DNA from: Owenia fusiformis
Lineage: Eukaryota; Annelida; Polychaeta; Sabellida; Oweniidae
Direction of reading: 5' to 3'
Assembly: GCA_903813345.2 (NCBI GenBank)
Contig: CAIIXF020000002.1
Span: forward strand, 5,930,001-5,990,000
Length of the DNA stretch: 60,000 bases
In this document: one piece after another, positions 32,301-42,364 of the stretch
Position numbering within the stretch: position 1 is the first letter of the stretch
Layout of the letters: each line of letters opens with the position of its first letter
Made by a program: the position numbers and the translations under genes
The notes under the pieces: model-generated
Database searches by the model: none
What the model saw: the letters and a program-made list of their open reading frames with translations, nothing else
What the model was told of the DNA's origin: nothing

Positions 32301-35300
32301 CTTTCAAAACGACATAACTTCCGAACCAAAAGTCGGATTGAAATTTGGATTGCAGATTTGGATTCCTGAGAAAATTCTACCCTTAATTCATAACTCATAC
32401 GTAAAATTTGGAGAACTTTTCAGTTTGACCTACTTTTCGGACACCATATCTCAAAAGTGGGTCAAAATACTTTCTGACGGCAAAAGGCTAACACTATAAG
32501 CACACTCTTGGCTACATGTATAAAAAATTTCGAAGAATATAATTAATCTGTAGTGTCAGAATCGCAAAAATAAGGAAAAACTTTGAATTTGACCTAGATT
32601 TTGACCTAGGCATTTTGGTGTCCAAATTTTTATGAAAAGAAGGTCTTGTGGTCCGTTTCTTTTATGGGCTTCCATTATGTTTAGCTGTGCTTAGTCTATA
32701 TCTCGTATTTTACACTTCAAAAAAATATTTTTTCCCATTGAATTAACATTGGGCACCAAATTTAGCGATTTTTGAATTTTCAAAACGCCATAACTTCTGA
32801 ACCGGAAGTCAAATCGAAATTTGGTTTTCAGATTCGGAATTCTGAGAAAATTTCCTATAAGGCTGATATCCTGGACATTGGATTCGGAGAACCTTTTTTT
32901 GGACCTCGTTTTCGGACACTGATATCTCGAAATCGGTTTGAGATACCAAAAAACTAAATCGACCCTAGCTTTTCTACTTTTTTATGAGGAACACAATGAA
33001 AAAAACCCGGATCAAAAATATTGAAGGACGACCGAGATAATGGGAAAAAGTGACAAAGTACTGGATTTGACCTAGTTCTTGACCTTTGACCTAGATAAAA
33101 ATTTGACCTAATTTCCCAGAAAGCCAGATACATTCCCTAGTTAACCATGTAGGTTGGATTAAGTAAGATGTTATAGTTGGAGAGAAAATCTGTTAGGAGG
33201 AAGAAAGAATAATAATAATAAGAAAACAGGCAAAAACAATAGACTCCAGATTTTCAATCTGGAGTCTAATAATAAGAAAACTGGCAAAAGCAATAGACTC
33301 CAGATTTTCATCTGGAGTCTAATAAGAGAGTCCAAAATAAAAAAAAACTTGGTGAATGATTTCAGATCGAAAGAAGGATAGAACAAATTCAATTGACAAG
33401 TGGGGCTATGTACCGACACGGCAATACGGTGTTCATAGTGTTACGTGTAATGGGAATGAATCATTTATTGAGCAATGCAAAATGACTTGGCAAGAAACAC
33501 AAAAATGCAAAGTAATACTCTCTTGAGATTTTACCAATGAGTATATATTTAAGCTTCTCCGGTCCGCGAGACTCTGAAAACTACCGGAACAACTATTGTT
33601 GAATAAATTTTTAAATATTATTTATTTAGTTAAATGTTTATTATTTCTATTCACTGACAGGGTGTAAACGCGTATTTTGAAGCTGAGGCTTTACTTTTCC
33701 GTTAAGACATCTGAAACCAATCGACGTTGTAAACAGGAACAACAAGACGCCATTGCTATATGCAAGAAATATGAAAGCGATGACGGTATACGTAGAACTA
33801 ATGAGGGGATGATAGAGCTTAAACACGAGGGGGTCTGGATAAAGGTGTGCTATTTACACGGTAAACAAAATATGTAACCCAAACAAATGTTAATTTATAA
33901 CTCATAAATCAGGCTTTGGTTTAAAGTCAAATTTGGTACAATATATAAATGGACTATTTGCTATTAATCATTTGAGTGTAACTAGATGAACCTCTCGATA
34001 TACTGATTTTGATTTCGCATGGCATTGTAAATGTGGCAATTGAGATTTAGCTCGACCATTTTCAGAAAATTTGAAAATTAAAAAATGTAAATAATTCTGT
34101 CGTATGATCTGTAAAATAAAGCCCTCTGATTGGTCAGTTCGTGTGCTGTTCCAATCTTTATTGTTACTGAGATTGTCCCTATCGATCATCTCCGTAACAA
34201 TACAGAAAATATTAGTATGGAGGGGACAATCTCACTAGCGATACAGGATACAGAATATTTCCTAGAGATTATCTCCTAAGTAAAATGTATTGGCCAAAGA
34301 TCCTACGATAAAAGCGTTATAGAATGATTTGAAGTGCAATACAGGATATATTCTGCTCTCGACTTCATCACGTGCCAATACAGAATTTTGCGAGCAGAAT
34401 ATATCCTTCATTCAATAACTTAAAATGTAAATCTAAGTTTTTCTGATAGAAAACTGCAAAAAGAATTCAAATATGAATTCGACAAGATTTCAAAGATATT
34501 TAGCACCTCCTCTATTGAACATTGTTTCCATTTGACTTAGATTCATTGGTCCATTTCCAATGGTCACGATTATATAACCATTTCAAAAAACCTAATCAAA
34601 ATGCAAAAACATGCCAAACCACCCCTATATGAACTCCCAGACATTTATTAGTTATCAGACATTTATCAGTTATTAGTAACAAGGTAACTATCAATATTTT
34701 ATGAATTTCCTTTTTATTGGCATGAACTTCTGATTATCAAAATCTGGTTAAAAATGCGTTGGACTCTGAATATCTTTCGTCAAAGAGCACATAGAAGCGG
34801 CATATTGTGAATGCTTTAAGAAAATTAGGTATATGTCACAGTTTTAAACATTGCATATGGTGGTTGATATTTCAAAAATATGTAAATATCAAGGCCAGTG
34901 TAAAATTATGATGCATTTGCTATAAAGTTCTCATGCATTAAAGACGAACAACTTCAATAGTTCAAAAGGATGCATACTGTGTAACCTTTGCGAAACTGGA
35001 ACAATTGAACGCTTTACAATGTATGAGCCATATAGGCACAACGTATTTGAAGCCCTTTTGACTGTCGTGGAAAGTTTTAGGTCTCTCAGATAATTCATGT
35101 TACACATTAAGAATTGTATCATCATATGTACACAAAATGTACAATCACAGGACCAGCCCGTTGGCTCTGCTTGACACATAGTTTATTAATCACTTTATTC
35201 TTATGTGTTCTAAAGCTTTTATCACATAATTTAATCGTATTCTATTATAGTTTATCGTATATGTAAACTATATTATACTAAAATGTATGCTTTCGTATAA

Positions 35301-38300
35301 ATGAGGCAATTGACATACAGTACAATACAATACAATACAATAGAGTACAATAACTTAGCCCCCCCCCCCCCCAATATAACGGAGCAATTTCACCTCCTCT
35401 AGACATATGGGTTACTCCGTGCTGAATTACTTAATAGTTATTTACCTTGGTTTGGGTTTGACTTGCCTTATAGGACATACGTATGGACTTGACAAAGCCC
35501 TCGCAGATGTAGCATGTAAACAACTTGGCTACAAGTTTGGTATAGAAGGGGTTGGCATGAGCATTTTTAGAGGTCATTATGGAAATTACGACATTGACTG
35601 TGATGGGACAGAACAAAAGCTACAGGATTGCAAACGATTTCGTTACGATAATGAGGACAAAAGAGCTTGCATGCACAGACTAATTGTGATATGTGAACCA
35701 AAATTTAGACTTAGACAAGGAGGAGTTACATCTGGTTTAAAAGCAGGATTTTTGGAAATATCTACACCGGAAGGATGGTTCCAAGCTTGTAATGTACCAG
35801 CATATCAAGGGTGTAAATGGCTTGGCTTGGAGACAGCTTTTGCCACAATGATAGATAGCATTGGGCAGGCACGTCCTTCCATGTTTGTATATTGTGGCAA
35901 GCCAAAGAGCGAAAAACTGTCACAATGTAGAAGTATAAGTAGAGGGCCCACAGAATGTCCTGAAAATCCTCTTTGGACATCATGTTCAGATGAGCCACTG
36001 AATAGTATGTTTACATTTAAAATTCAGTGTATCACCAGAAATATTCAAAACACTTCACCTTAAGCCAACGCGATTCGGAAAAATGTCATCAGTTCTCGAT
36101 GTGCCATTAGGTGTTGACTAAGAACCTCATGGAATTAATTCGCTTCATAATGATATCATCCTTTTGACCTCCATTTTATCTAAGTTCAATACACACTTTA
36201 ACATTAAATGCAAACATTTTATTTGTTTAAAAGGTGCTGTCTCTGATGCTGTAATAAAGCTTGATGAAGGATCATATGGTGAATTAAAAGTCTATGTTAA
36301 TGGCACGTGGTTAGCAGTGTGTAACGATCGACAGTATGTCATCTATGAAGATTGGGCCTTTCGTCTTGCTAAAACAGTCTGCCGTCAGCTCGGCTACAAC
36401 TCTAGCAAAAAAGTTGTAACATTCATACAAGTCCGGGGTCGCAGTCCAGTTTCTCAACTTTTTCTCTATACGGATATTTCCTGTAGAGGTACCCAGGAGC
36501 ATTTGGAAGAGTGTCAACACACTAGATGGAAAACTGGAATGGGAAGCATGTGCAGAAGTATTTCAGTATCCTGCGACATTCCATCTATCAGACTGAGTGA
36601 ACGAACACATGGTGTTGTACAGCTGCGTTTTAATGACTCTATGTGGCTTCCTGTATGTAAACATTGGACCTTGGGTTATGAATACACATGGGGCAGAGAG
36701 GAGTCTAGAGTCTTGTGTAAACATCTAGGTCTTAAAATAGGCAATATTTTGACGTACAGGTACATGACAATGTATCCAGGAGATCATGTGTCCACAACCA
36801 TGAAGTGTAAAGGCTCCGAAAGTGGCTTACATGAGTGTGAACGCTTTCTGTGGTCCCTTAGGGGACCATCTTTCGACAATTTCTACACTGTATATGTTGC
36901 ATGTGATATGTCCAAAGATGTAAAAATACATTTGAGAGACCCGGATGGCCCTTCTGGTAAGCCAGAGTTCCTGGAATCGAAACTCTGTAGTGATAAATGG
37001 ACTGATATTGAGGCGAGTGCTATATGTGAAAATTTAGGATTCCAACCTGAACATGCTATCTCTGTATTTTATGAACAACGTTCAGCTCGTGATTTTTTGG
37101 GGGATTCTTGGAATTCATCTTCATTTGAATGCAGTAAAAGCGACCATGGTTTTGAATGTGAGATGAGGAAATCTCCCCTTTGTGCCTGTGAATATTGTAA
37201 TATAGGGGTACAGTGCATGGGCCATAAGCCAGGTTAGAATTATTATTTGTATGTTGAATTCACGGTGTCCAACCCAAACGCTCTTACATGCACGATGGAG
37301 CGTTTCAATCCAGCGGAAACGCTGCGGAGCGAAATAAAGTGGCAGCTAATGAAGATCCCACTATGACCGTAAGTATTGTTTCACTCGTTTCTCTGACATA
37401 CCACACGTTATGGTGACATATTTTGTACCATTTGATGAACAGGACCCTGAGCAAAGATCTTTTTTATTCAACTTCTGGTGATAAACTGTTATTCTCTTGA
37501 TCAAAGCTCCGTATTGTAGATCGAACGAATCTGAAGATGACGATTTGATCACAAATTACGAATTAAACTGGTATTTATAAAAAACACCAATCTTTCTGTC
37601 AAAGTAGTAGATCACAAACTCATATATTCTCATTTGCTAAAATCCGAGTCCAAATCCATTACTTGTTCTCGAGAAATTGCTTGTTTTCCCTGAAATGCTC
37701 TGTCGAGTTTGGACACAATTTTAGAAACGCTCTAACCGTTTTGTTTTGATATTATTTTCAGATTATTAGAGAAAAGTTTGGAATCGAATCTATCTCTCAA
37801 AAACATGTTGTACTTGTTTGGCAAATTTTTTCTACTCCGGAGCGTTTCTTTGTTTAGTTTCAGTAATGAAACGCTCCATCGTGCATGTACGAGCGTTTGG
37901 GTTGGACACCGTGGTATTTGTCACGATCGTAGATGTAATAAAACATTACGTGACAAATTTAACCCCTACCTTCACAAGGGGATATAAAAGATTTGCATTT
38001 CTGAATTCATCTTGTACAAATGAAAATGTCACATTTTCAATTCAGAAGATAAATTATTATTTTATATACAAGTACTTATCGTTTAGTTATAAACGAAAAT
38101 GTAATACTTTTCACTGTATGTCACATGATAATATAATATCATGATACCTCTTGGCTTACAAGATATATTGACATTGTCTCTCACGTTAGTACACCTACCC
38201 TTCACTGCAAAATGTGTTGACCTTTGTCTCTCCCGTAAATAACAAGATCTGTCAGCGTTAACCTTTGCATCGCCTTGACTATATACCTTGTATTACTAGC

Positions 38301-41300
38301 TTTGCTATTGTCTCCTACTAGCAAAAAATATGTTGACATTTGCTTTTCTCTTCCCCGTAACTAAGAAGCTAAGTTGACGTTTGCTTTTTCTCCCTTTAGC
38401 TCCGAATGGCTTTGATATGTTGATCTTTGCTTTTTCTCCCCAAGGGCTACACAGATAAGTTCATCTTTTCCTTTTGTCTCCCCAAGGGCTACACAGATAT
38501 GTTGATATTTGCCTTTTGCCCCCCCCCCCCCCCAGGGCTACACATACTTGTATAAGTTGATCTTTGCTTTTTGTCTTCCCGGAACTACATTGACTATTTA
38601 TCTTGAGCTAACCTTTTTGTCTCCCCAGGCTAGGACTACAAAGATACGTTGACCCTTGCCTGAGTCTCCCATATAGTTAAGATATGTCGACCACTGCATT
38701 ATGTTTTCACCGAGGCTGCAAATTCCAGCTTCCGCCGCCCTAGAGGCCACCTTGACGTGTAATTCGTGTTTTTTCTTTTTGGTTGCCTAGATATTGACAT
38801 TTAATTGTGTTGTATATTGTTGTATTACCTAGATTTGTTGACTTTGTGTATACATAGCCAGAATAGCAGTTATTTTGTCAAATAGGTATCCATGAATACA
38901 TCAAGGTAATGCCAGAGTTTCCTCACACTGGTCAAGTTGAAGTCCATATCCCAAATAAGCCAATAGGATCTATTTGTGCCACAGGCTGGGGTATAAAAGA
39001 AACACAAGTTGTATGCAGACAAGCCGGGGCATTTAACGAAGTAAAGCGTTAGTATTATAACACCAAGTGAAGAAAACCAATTATCATACACTGCTTTGAT
39101 ATCGGTTGGAAGAAAGAGATGACACCATAAACGGATGACACTATAAAAGGATGACACTAAATTGAACTTTACACACCAAATGTTATGATATTTTGTTTAC
39201 AGGTGATCTAAAGGTCGCATGTACCTATTGTCATGTCTACCAAGATTGCCCTATTAGCCCATCCATAAAGTATAAAGTTTGGTCATGAAATTTCTTTTAA
39301 ATTCATTATTGATGTTAATTCTTATGTACTAAGTTTGAACCCAACACCCTGCTTGTGTATGTGACATATTATTTTGTTTTTTTAATCAAAAAATAAGTTC
39401 ACAATCAAATATTAAGGAGTTCCATATAGCTTACATATCATTCAGAAGAAACTCCTAAAATGTGGTATTATACCTGATGATATATAGGGTAAGTAGTATT
39501 TAATATTCACTTTAGGAGATGGTACCAAGTGTTCACATCAGTTGATGTAGATAGATAAATTCTTGTGTAATGTGTGGTCATATGAATTATATGCAATTAA
39601 TTTTCCCTTCTTGATAAATGTTGAAGGAGTTCTAAATCAACATCAGCAAACATTCACATAATCAAATAGAAAAAATGATAAATTGCCTTTGAGGTTCTTC
39701 TTACAATGAAATAATTGTGTTTGTTTATTTCGATTCTTTTGTTTTCCTTTTCTTTTCACCGTAATTTGATTTTCAATTTCTATGTATTTGTAAGGGTTGA
39801 CCCCAAAGACAAATCTGTAGAGTAGTATATTACATGTGGTGACATATCTGAACTTCTTCATCATACATGCTGAAAATTTACAGAATATTGACAAAATATG
39901 AAACAATCTAGATGAGATACTCTAAAGATGACAATTCTATTACTTCCTATCATTATATTCCACTATTATTTTAGAATTACAAGTGTCATCCTTTTTCTGC
40001 TAGTGTCATCCTTTTCAACTAGTGGCATCCTTTTTCTAAGTGTCATCCTTTTTTGGCGTCAGCCTTTTCTTCCAACCGCTTTGATATTCCGCTATTGTAA
40101 AATGGATTTTGTAATAAAAGCGAGCATGCCGTGTTTAGAACCTACGTGCAAACTCGTATTAGGGACATTTAATGTGTGCTATTTAATGTTAACAAGTACA
40201 CAACTGGTTATCATCACCATGCGATATATACTAAAATTATTGCTTATTAATTCTGAAAAACAGCTTAGATTATTTGTGAGACAAAATCAAAAGTTATCCT
40301 CTTAACATTAAGATTTCAGCTATGCATTGATACGATTTCAAATAATTATTTTGAGAAAAAATACTAATTCAATGTAGCATTTAAATGATCGTTATATGAA
40401 TTCTCAATTATGTCTCGTTTTAGTTTTAGTCAATTGAATGTGTTAAGCATGTGTTGGAGGATACAGATCAAATGGACATAATAAAACGTATTATTTTTAG
40501 AAGGATGAGATATCAAATAATCCCCCTTTGGGAGCTGGTTGCCGAAGCACATGATACATTATCTAAAATAGCACACTTTAAATGTCGTTGATATTTATAC
40601 ACATGACACAGGCTTTGGTAGAATAACAGAATTTGAATATATTTGAATATATAAATTATCGTAAAACACATGAACCTCAACATAGAAAAATCGCGTTGTA
40701 CTTCAGAATTCATTTTGTTTTAAACATACGTACATGAATTAACGAAAGGTCGAGGACATAATATAGTTAAGTACCTATGTATCTATATCATATAGGCCAC
40801 CCGGGATAGCGATGAATGAGGAAATATTTTTTGGTGTATATACAATATTGATTCTCGTCCACCGAGAGCTTACACAAGAGCAGGATTTAGAAGGCACGAA
40901 CTGACTGCGCAATAGTCATTGGAAGACTACCTTAATTGACCTCATCCCCTGAATATTTTTATTTTGGTACAAAATGTAAATATAAAAACACAAGAGGCTA
41001 TGTGACAGATATTCCATTTACTATATTCACTATATTCTCTTGCTCAGATAAACCCATGTATACAGGCGTTGACACAAATAATATAACAGGAGGCAGAGAA
41101 AACCCAATATTGCTAAGTGATGTCAAATGTCATGGTGATGAAGCAAACATTGCCGAGTGTAACTTTAAGTTTGGTGATGAAGTGTCTTGTATATTTAAAG
41201 AAAGAGCCAGCGTATTTTGTCATCGGATTCCGATATGGATGCCTCGATCTCCCCGGCGTGGACTGGTCAAACTTAACATCGGACATCAGGAAAAAGACAA

Positions 41301-41601
41301 ATGGCGGTGGTTATGTGGTGAAGATGTGGATAAAAACACTAGAGATGTGTTTTGCTTTTTTGTAACTTGTACAAGAAATTCAAGCATACTCATTTCTCGA
41401 TACGGCGTTCCAATTTCCAAAATGCGTGCCTATTTCCTTGTTTATAATAGGCTTAAGAAGTACAGACCTCACAATGCATTTCATTGGCCTGTTGTCAAGT
41501 TAAAATGTCTGGGTCATGAAGTTTCTATCGGACAGTGCGAATTGAAAGAAAGTTACAACTGTACGCAACTAGCTGTCATTGGCTGTCGTGGAAGCCGTTG
41601 A
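26330..41601 (+). CDS. SRCR gene copy 2 (eight exons, exon 2 truncated)
   Basis: Exons: 26330-26375 (signal peptide), about 29099-29269, 33366-33511, 33737-33860, 35474-36004, 36234-37232, 38886-39047 and 41048-41601 (stop TGA). Phases (1,1,0,1,1,1,1) match copy 3. The product would be a secreted multi-SRCR protein of the scavenger-receptor type, usually involved in binding microbial or self ligands. About 29 residues at the start of SRCR domain 1 are replaced by sequence from a minus-strand LINE fragment. A cryptic acceptor at 29097-29098 would keep the frame, so the copy may still be functional. Introns carry private insertions at 29520-33322, 37261-37913 and 39103-40078. AATAAA lies at 41879. 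Confidence 0.75.
26376..28139. other. Intron 1 of SRCR copy 2 with dispersed repeats
   Basis: 26650-27600 has repeat-like text: an 'aacgaagtttggagtgatata' block with GTCCGTCCGTACGTCTGTCC, followed by AAAATGGCCGC / AAAATGGCGGC echoes at 26824, 26843 and 27547. This resembles the gene-poor repeat text at 7850-8720. No coding sequence was recognised. Confidence 0.45.
28140..29094 (-). mobile_element. Non-LTR retrotransposon fragment (RT domain), minus strand
   Basis: On the minus strand around 29025-28960 the translation reads [20 protein letters not shown], the conserved RT motif of LINE elements. Degenerate frames run down to 28147 (TFLNRSCVFKSISDWKS; LISKKLNGKTPGINFQ). The YADD-box region, endonuclease and 3' terminus are not intact. 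Its left boundary in the gene removes the beginning of SRCR exon 2. Confidence 0.8.
29099..29269 (+). CDS. SRCR copy 2 exon 2, 5' end rebuilt from LINE sequence
   Basis: From about 29128 it is collinear with exon 2 of copy 3: [19 protein letters not shown], then [19 protein letters not shown], donor TCAA|gtatgc, phase 1. The upstream 29 residues of copy 3 and its acceptor are gone. The LINE remnant supplies a pyrimidine-rich CTTTTGCTTTTCTCTTAAAG-AG; splicing at 29098|29099 would restore phase 1 and add MTQKVLECL. That acceptor is my inference. Confidence 0.6.
29270..29519. other. Intron 2 proximal part, paralogous to copy 3
   Basis: Aligns with 44955-45178 (ATCATATCATGTTTTTTCTA; GCGACGCATTTCGGGTG; CAAATAACGTGTAGACATTG) up to the insertion point at 29519/29520. 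Confidence 0.6.
29583..29770. repeat. Minisatellite of AGTAAGTAGCTG-type units
   Basis: A run of about 12-bp imperfect units such as GAGTAAGTAACT and GAGTAAGTAGCT near the left end of the Helitron-like insertion. Confidence 0.8.
29870..33130. repeat. Irregular repeat array inside the intron 2 insertion
   Basis: The phrase TTCATAACTCATACGTTAAA (with variants) recurs at about 29930, 30408, 30541, 31668, 31910 and 32386. AAAGTGGGTCAAAATACTT recurs at about 30608, 31978 and 32453. GACCTAGATTTTGACCTAGG-like text recurs at about 30135, 30747, 32110 and 32590. Spacing varies from about 130 to 1,200 bp with a frequent step near 480 bp. Confidence 0.8.
33171..33330. repeat. Paired palindromes at the right end of the insertion
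   Basis: AGACTCCAGATTTTC followed by its reverse complement occurs twice (about 33241-33268 and 33295-33321), each preceded by AAGAAAA(C)NGGCAAAA. The repeated terminal hairpin is consistent with tandem Helitron-type 3' ends. Confidence 0.75.
33366..33511 (+). CDS. SRCR copy 2 exon 3 (second half of SRCR domain 1)
   Basis: Acceptor GATTTCAG; 146 bp, phase 1 to 0. It reads [19 protein letters not shown] then [20 protein letters not shown] with the SRCR C-G-x-E-x-x-I-x-x-C pattern. Donor TGCAAA|gtaata. If not spliced, the frame stops at TGA 33524-33526. Confidence 0.8.
33737..33860 (+). CDS. SRCR copy 2 exon 4 (junction of domains 1 and 2)
   Basis: Acceptor TGTAAACAG|GAACAACAAG; 124 bp, phase 0 to 1; donor CACG|gtaaac. 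It reads [20 protein letters not shown], with ICK the closing cysteine of domain 1, then [12 protein letters not shown] opening domain 2. The acceptor was chosen because copy 3 has the clearer TTTCAG at the homologous site and because the phases then fit. Confidence 0.75.
33861..35473. other. Intron 4 of SRCR copy 2 with an old LINE tail
   Basis: Collinear with intron 4 of copy 3 (45699-47412). It includes a decayed non-LTR C-terminal fragment near 34960-35050 ([10 protein letters not shown] and MYEP in frames interrupted here) with an ACAAT-type repeat tail at 35317-35350, and a C14 run at about 35359-35372. Confidence 0.6.
35474..36004 (+). CDS. SRCR copy 2 exon 5 (most of domain 2 plus domain 3)
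   Basis: Acceptor GCCTTATAG, donor AATA|gtatgt, 531 bp, phase 1-1. Domain 2: [37 protein letters not shown], closing VICE. Domain 3 is a divergent SRCR-like repeat from [19 protein letters not shown] through CKWLGLETAF to LWTSCSDEP. Confidence 0.88.
36234..37232 (+). CDS. SRCR copy 2 exon 6 (domains 4-6)
   Basis: Acceptor TTTAAAAG, donor CCAG|gttaga, 999 bp, phase 1-1. Domain 4: [42 protein letters not shown], closing SVSC. Domain 5: [45 protein letters not shown], closing VAC. Domain 6 is a looser SRCR-like unit: [20 protein letters not shown] through [14 protein letters not shown] to CACEYCNIGVQC. Confidence 0.9.
37261..37913. mobile_element. 653-bp element with ~45-bp terminal inverted repeats
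   Basis: CACGGTGTCCAACCCAAACG at 37261 is mirrored by CGTTTGGGTTGGACACCGTG ending at 37913, with inner parts CATGCACGATGGAGCGTTT / AAACGCTCCATCGTGCATG. Copy 3 lacks it at the equivalent place (49160-49240). No transposase and no unambiguous target duplication. Confidence 0.85.
37914..38885. other. Intron 6 of SRCR copy 2 with a degenerate minisatellite
   Basis: 38150-38700 consists of imperfect repeats of about 40-55 bp built from TTGACCTTTG, TTTTTGTCTCCCC and GGGCTACACAGATA phrases, including a run of about 14 C at 38519-38534. The same minisatellite lies in the equivalent intron of copy 3 (49610-49870 and 54330-54600). Confidence 0.75.
38886..39047 (+). CDS. SRCR copy 2 exon 7 (first half of domain 7)
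   Basis: Acceptor GTCAAATAG, donor AAGC|gttagt, 162 bp, phase 1-1. It reads IHEYIKVMPEFPHTGQVEVH, then [20 protein letters not shown]. The donor is GTTAGT where copy 3 has the stronger GTAAGT. Confidence 0.82.
39103..40078. mobile_element. 976-bp MULE-like element with 9-bp target duplication
   Basis: Flanked by CTTTGATAT at 39094-39102 and 40079-40087. Ends CGGTTGGAAGAA and TTCTTCCAACCG are inverted, followed by arrays of GGATGACACT (left) and AGTGTCATCC (right). Copy 3 has the unoccupied site CATACACTGCTATTATATTCCG (54924-54945). A 9-bp duplication is typical of Mutator-like elements. The interior has no transposase; the open frame 39928-40305 is not recognisable. Confidence 0.85.
40088..41047. 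other. Intron 7 of SRCR copy 2, distal part
   Basis: AT-rich with only short chance frames. It ends in CTATATTCTCTTGCTCAG, the exon 8 acceptor shared by all copies. Confidence 0.45.
41048..41601 (+). CDS. SRCR copy 2 exon 8 (second half of domain 7, domain 8, stop)
   Basis: Acceptor CTTGCTCAG, phase 1 start, stop TGA at 41599-41601. It reads [33 protein letters not shown], closing SVFCH; then domain 8: [40 protein letters not shown], ending LAVIGCRGSR. No membrane segment or GPI-like tail, so secreted. Confidence 0.9.
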
Positions 41602-41624
41602 TATTGAGTGACGCACGAGTACAA

Positions 41625-41831
41625 ACCAGACCCCATGATTCAGTGACAGCATTTGAGGACTCACGTACATTAACGTAGCCATGCATGAGGCAGACGAGGA
41701 AACTGCCTCGCCAAAATTTTATAATAACATATTTTTTCAAGCATTTTTTTAACTAAACTTTTGGAAATGAAGTCAAAAGGTAACAATTCACCTATTTTGG
41801 TTAAATGATTTTTGGTTTCATGGGGTCTGGT
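41625..41831. repeat. Inverted pair in the 3' flank of SRCR copy 2
   Basis: ACCAGACCCCATGA (41625-41638) is mirrored by TCATGGGGTCTGGT (41818-41831). Copy 1 has the corresponding pair at 20631/20687; copy 3 keeps only the left half (about 57068). It could be a 3'UTR stem or the ends of a small element. Confidence 0.6.
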
Positions 41832-41878
41832 AAGTACCCGAACGACGCGATGAGATGATATTAAATGTAATTTAATCA

Positions 41879-41884
41879 AATAAA
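41879..41884 (+). terminator. Polyadenylation signal of SRCR copy 2
   Basis: AATAAA within TTTAATCAAATAAAACACTA, 278 bp past the stop codon, at a position shared with copies 1 and 3. Confidence 0.6.
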
Positions 41885-42355
41885 ACACTAATTACAAATT
41901 AAAACCATTAAACGCTTCATGTTTAATGATGCCTCGACATCTGAAGCGATTCAGCGAAAAATTGAATTGACTCTCTTGTAAGCCATTGTTTCTGAACCAA
42001 GAATGATGTTTTTGGAGATGTTGGATCAAAAGTGATATTTATGATTTTTCACTTTCAAATATCTTCTGTACTCTCTATAAAAGAAAGTTTTTCAAAGACA
42101 CGCTAAATATCACATACCACTCTATATTCCAGCTCATCTTAATATCTACGCAAAATTCTTGCTAACATATACATGTAGATATCCTGAAGTTACTGTACAA
42201 ATTACGTCTCGTTCTTTTAATAGTATCGATAGAACTTTTATATTCATTTCTAGCCTGTAAAGAAATAGTGTATAAAAGTTAGACCCTGACTTTAAAGGGT
42301 GACGCATATCGTTTAGCAAATCGAACGCTCGTTTCTGGTGTTGCTCACCGTTTAG

Positions 42356-42364
42356 TATAAAAGG
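42356..42364 (+). promoter_or_regulatory. Isolated TATA-box-like motif
   Basis: TATAAAAGG in CCGTTTAGTATAAAAGGCCC, a good match to the metazoan TATA box. It lies about 1.37 kb upstream of the copy 3 ATG, so it would require a 5' non-coding exon. Not found at the equivalent place near copy 2. Speculative. Confidence 0.2.

Larger units (their letters stand above)
29520..33322. mobile_element. 3.8-kb Helitron-like insertion with internal repeats in intron 2 of copy 2
   Basis: Copy 3 has the uninterrupted site TATATAAAATAAGAGAGTC (45170-45188). Copy 2 has ATAAAA then CTAGATTTGTG at 29520, and ...GGAGTCTAA ending at 33322 then TAAGAGAG. The insertion thus lies between A and T, ends in CTAA (fits CTRR), and has a stem AGACTCCAGAT...ATCTGGAGTCT just before the end. 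No target duplication. The interior holds eight or so variants of an 'aacttccgaaccggaagtcgga' block and GACCTA-rich phrases. 'TTGAACAAGTTCAATTTAAG' occurs at 29537 and 31394, suggesting nested units. The 5' end does not begin with TC, so Helitron or Helentron is only a possibility. Confidence 0.6.

Noticed and set aside
30866-32957. Several open frames of 60-93 codons with shared SFQNDITSEPEVG-like peptides
   Set aside because: They repeat because the underlying DNA repeats; frames appear on both strands and are not conserved as protein.
36311-36520. Minus-strand open frame opposite SRCR exon 6
   Set aside because: Antisense shadow of a strongly supported coding exon.
42356-42364. TATA box as the definite promoter of SRCR copy 3
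   Set aside because: It is 1.37 kb from the start codon, has no counterpart upstream of copy 2 and lies next to dispersed repeats; kept only as a low-confidence site.
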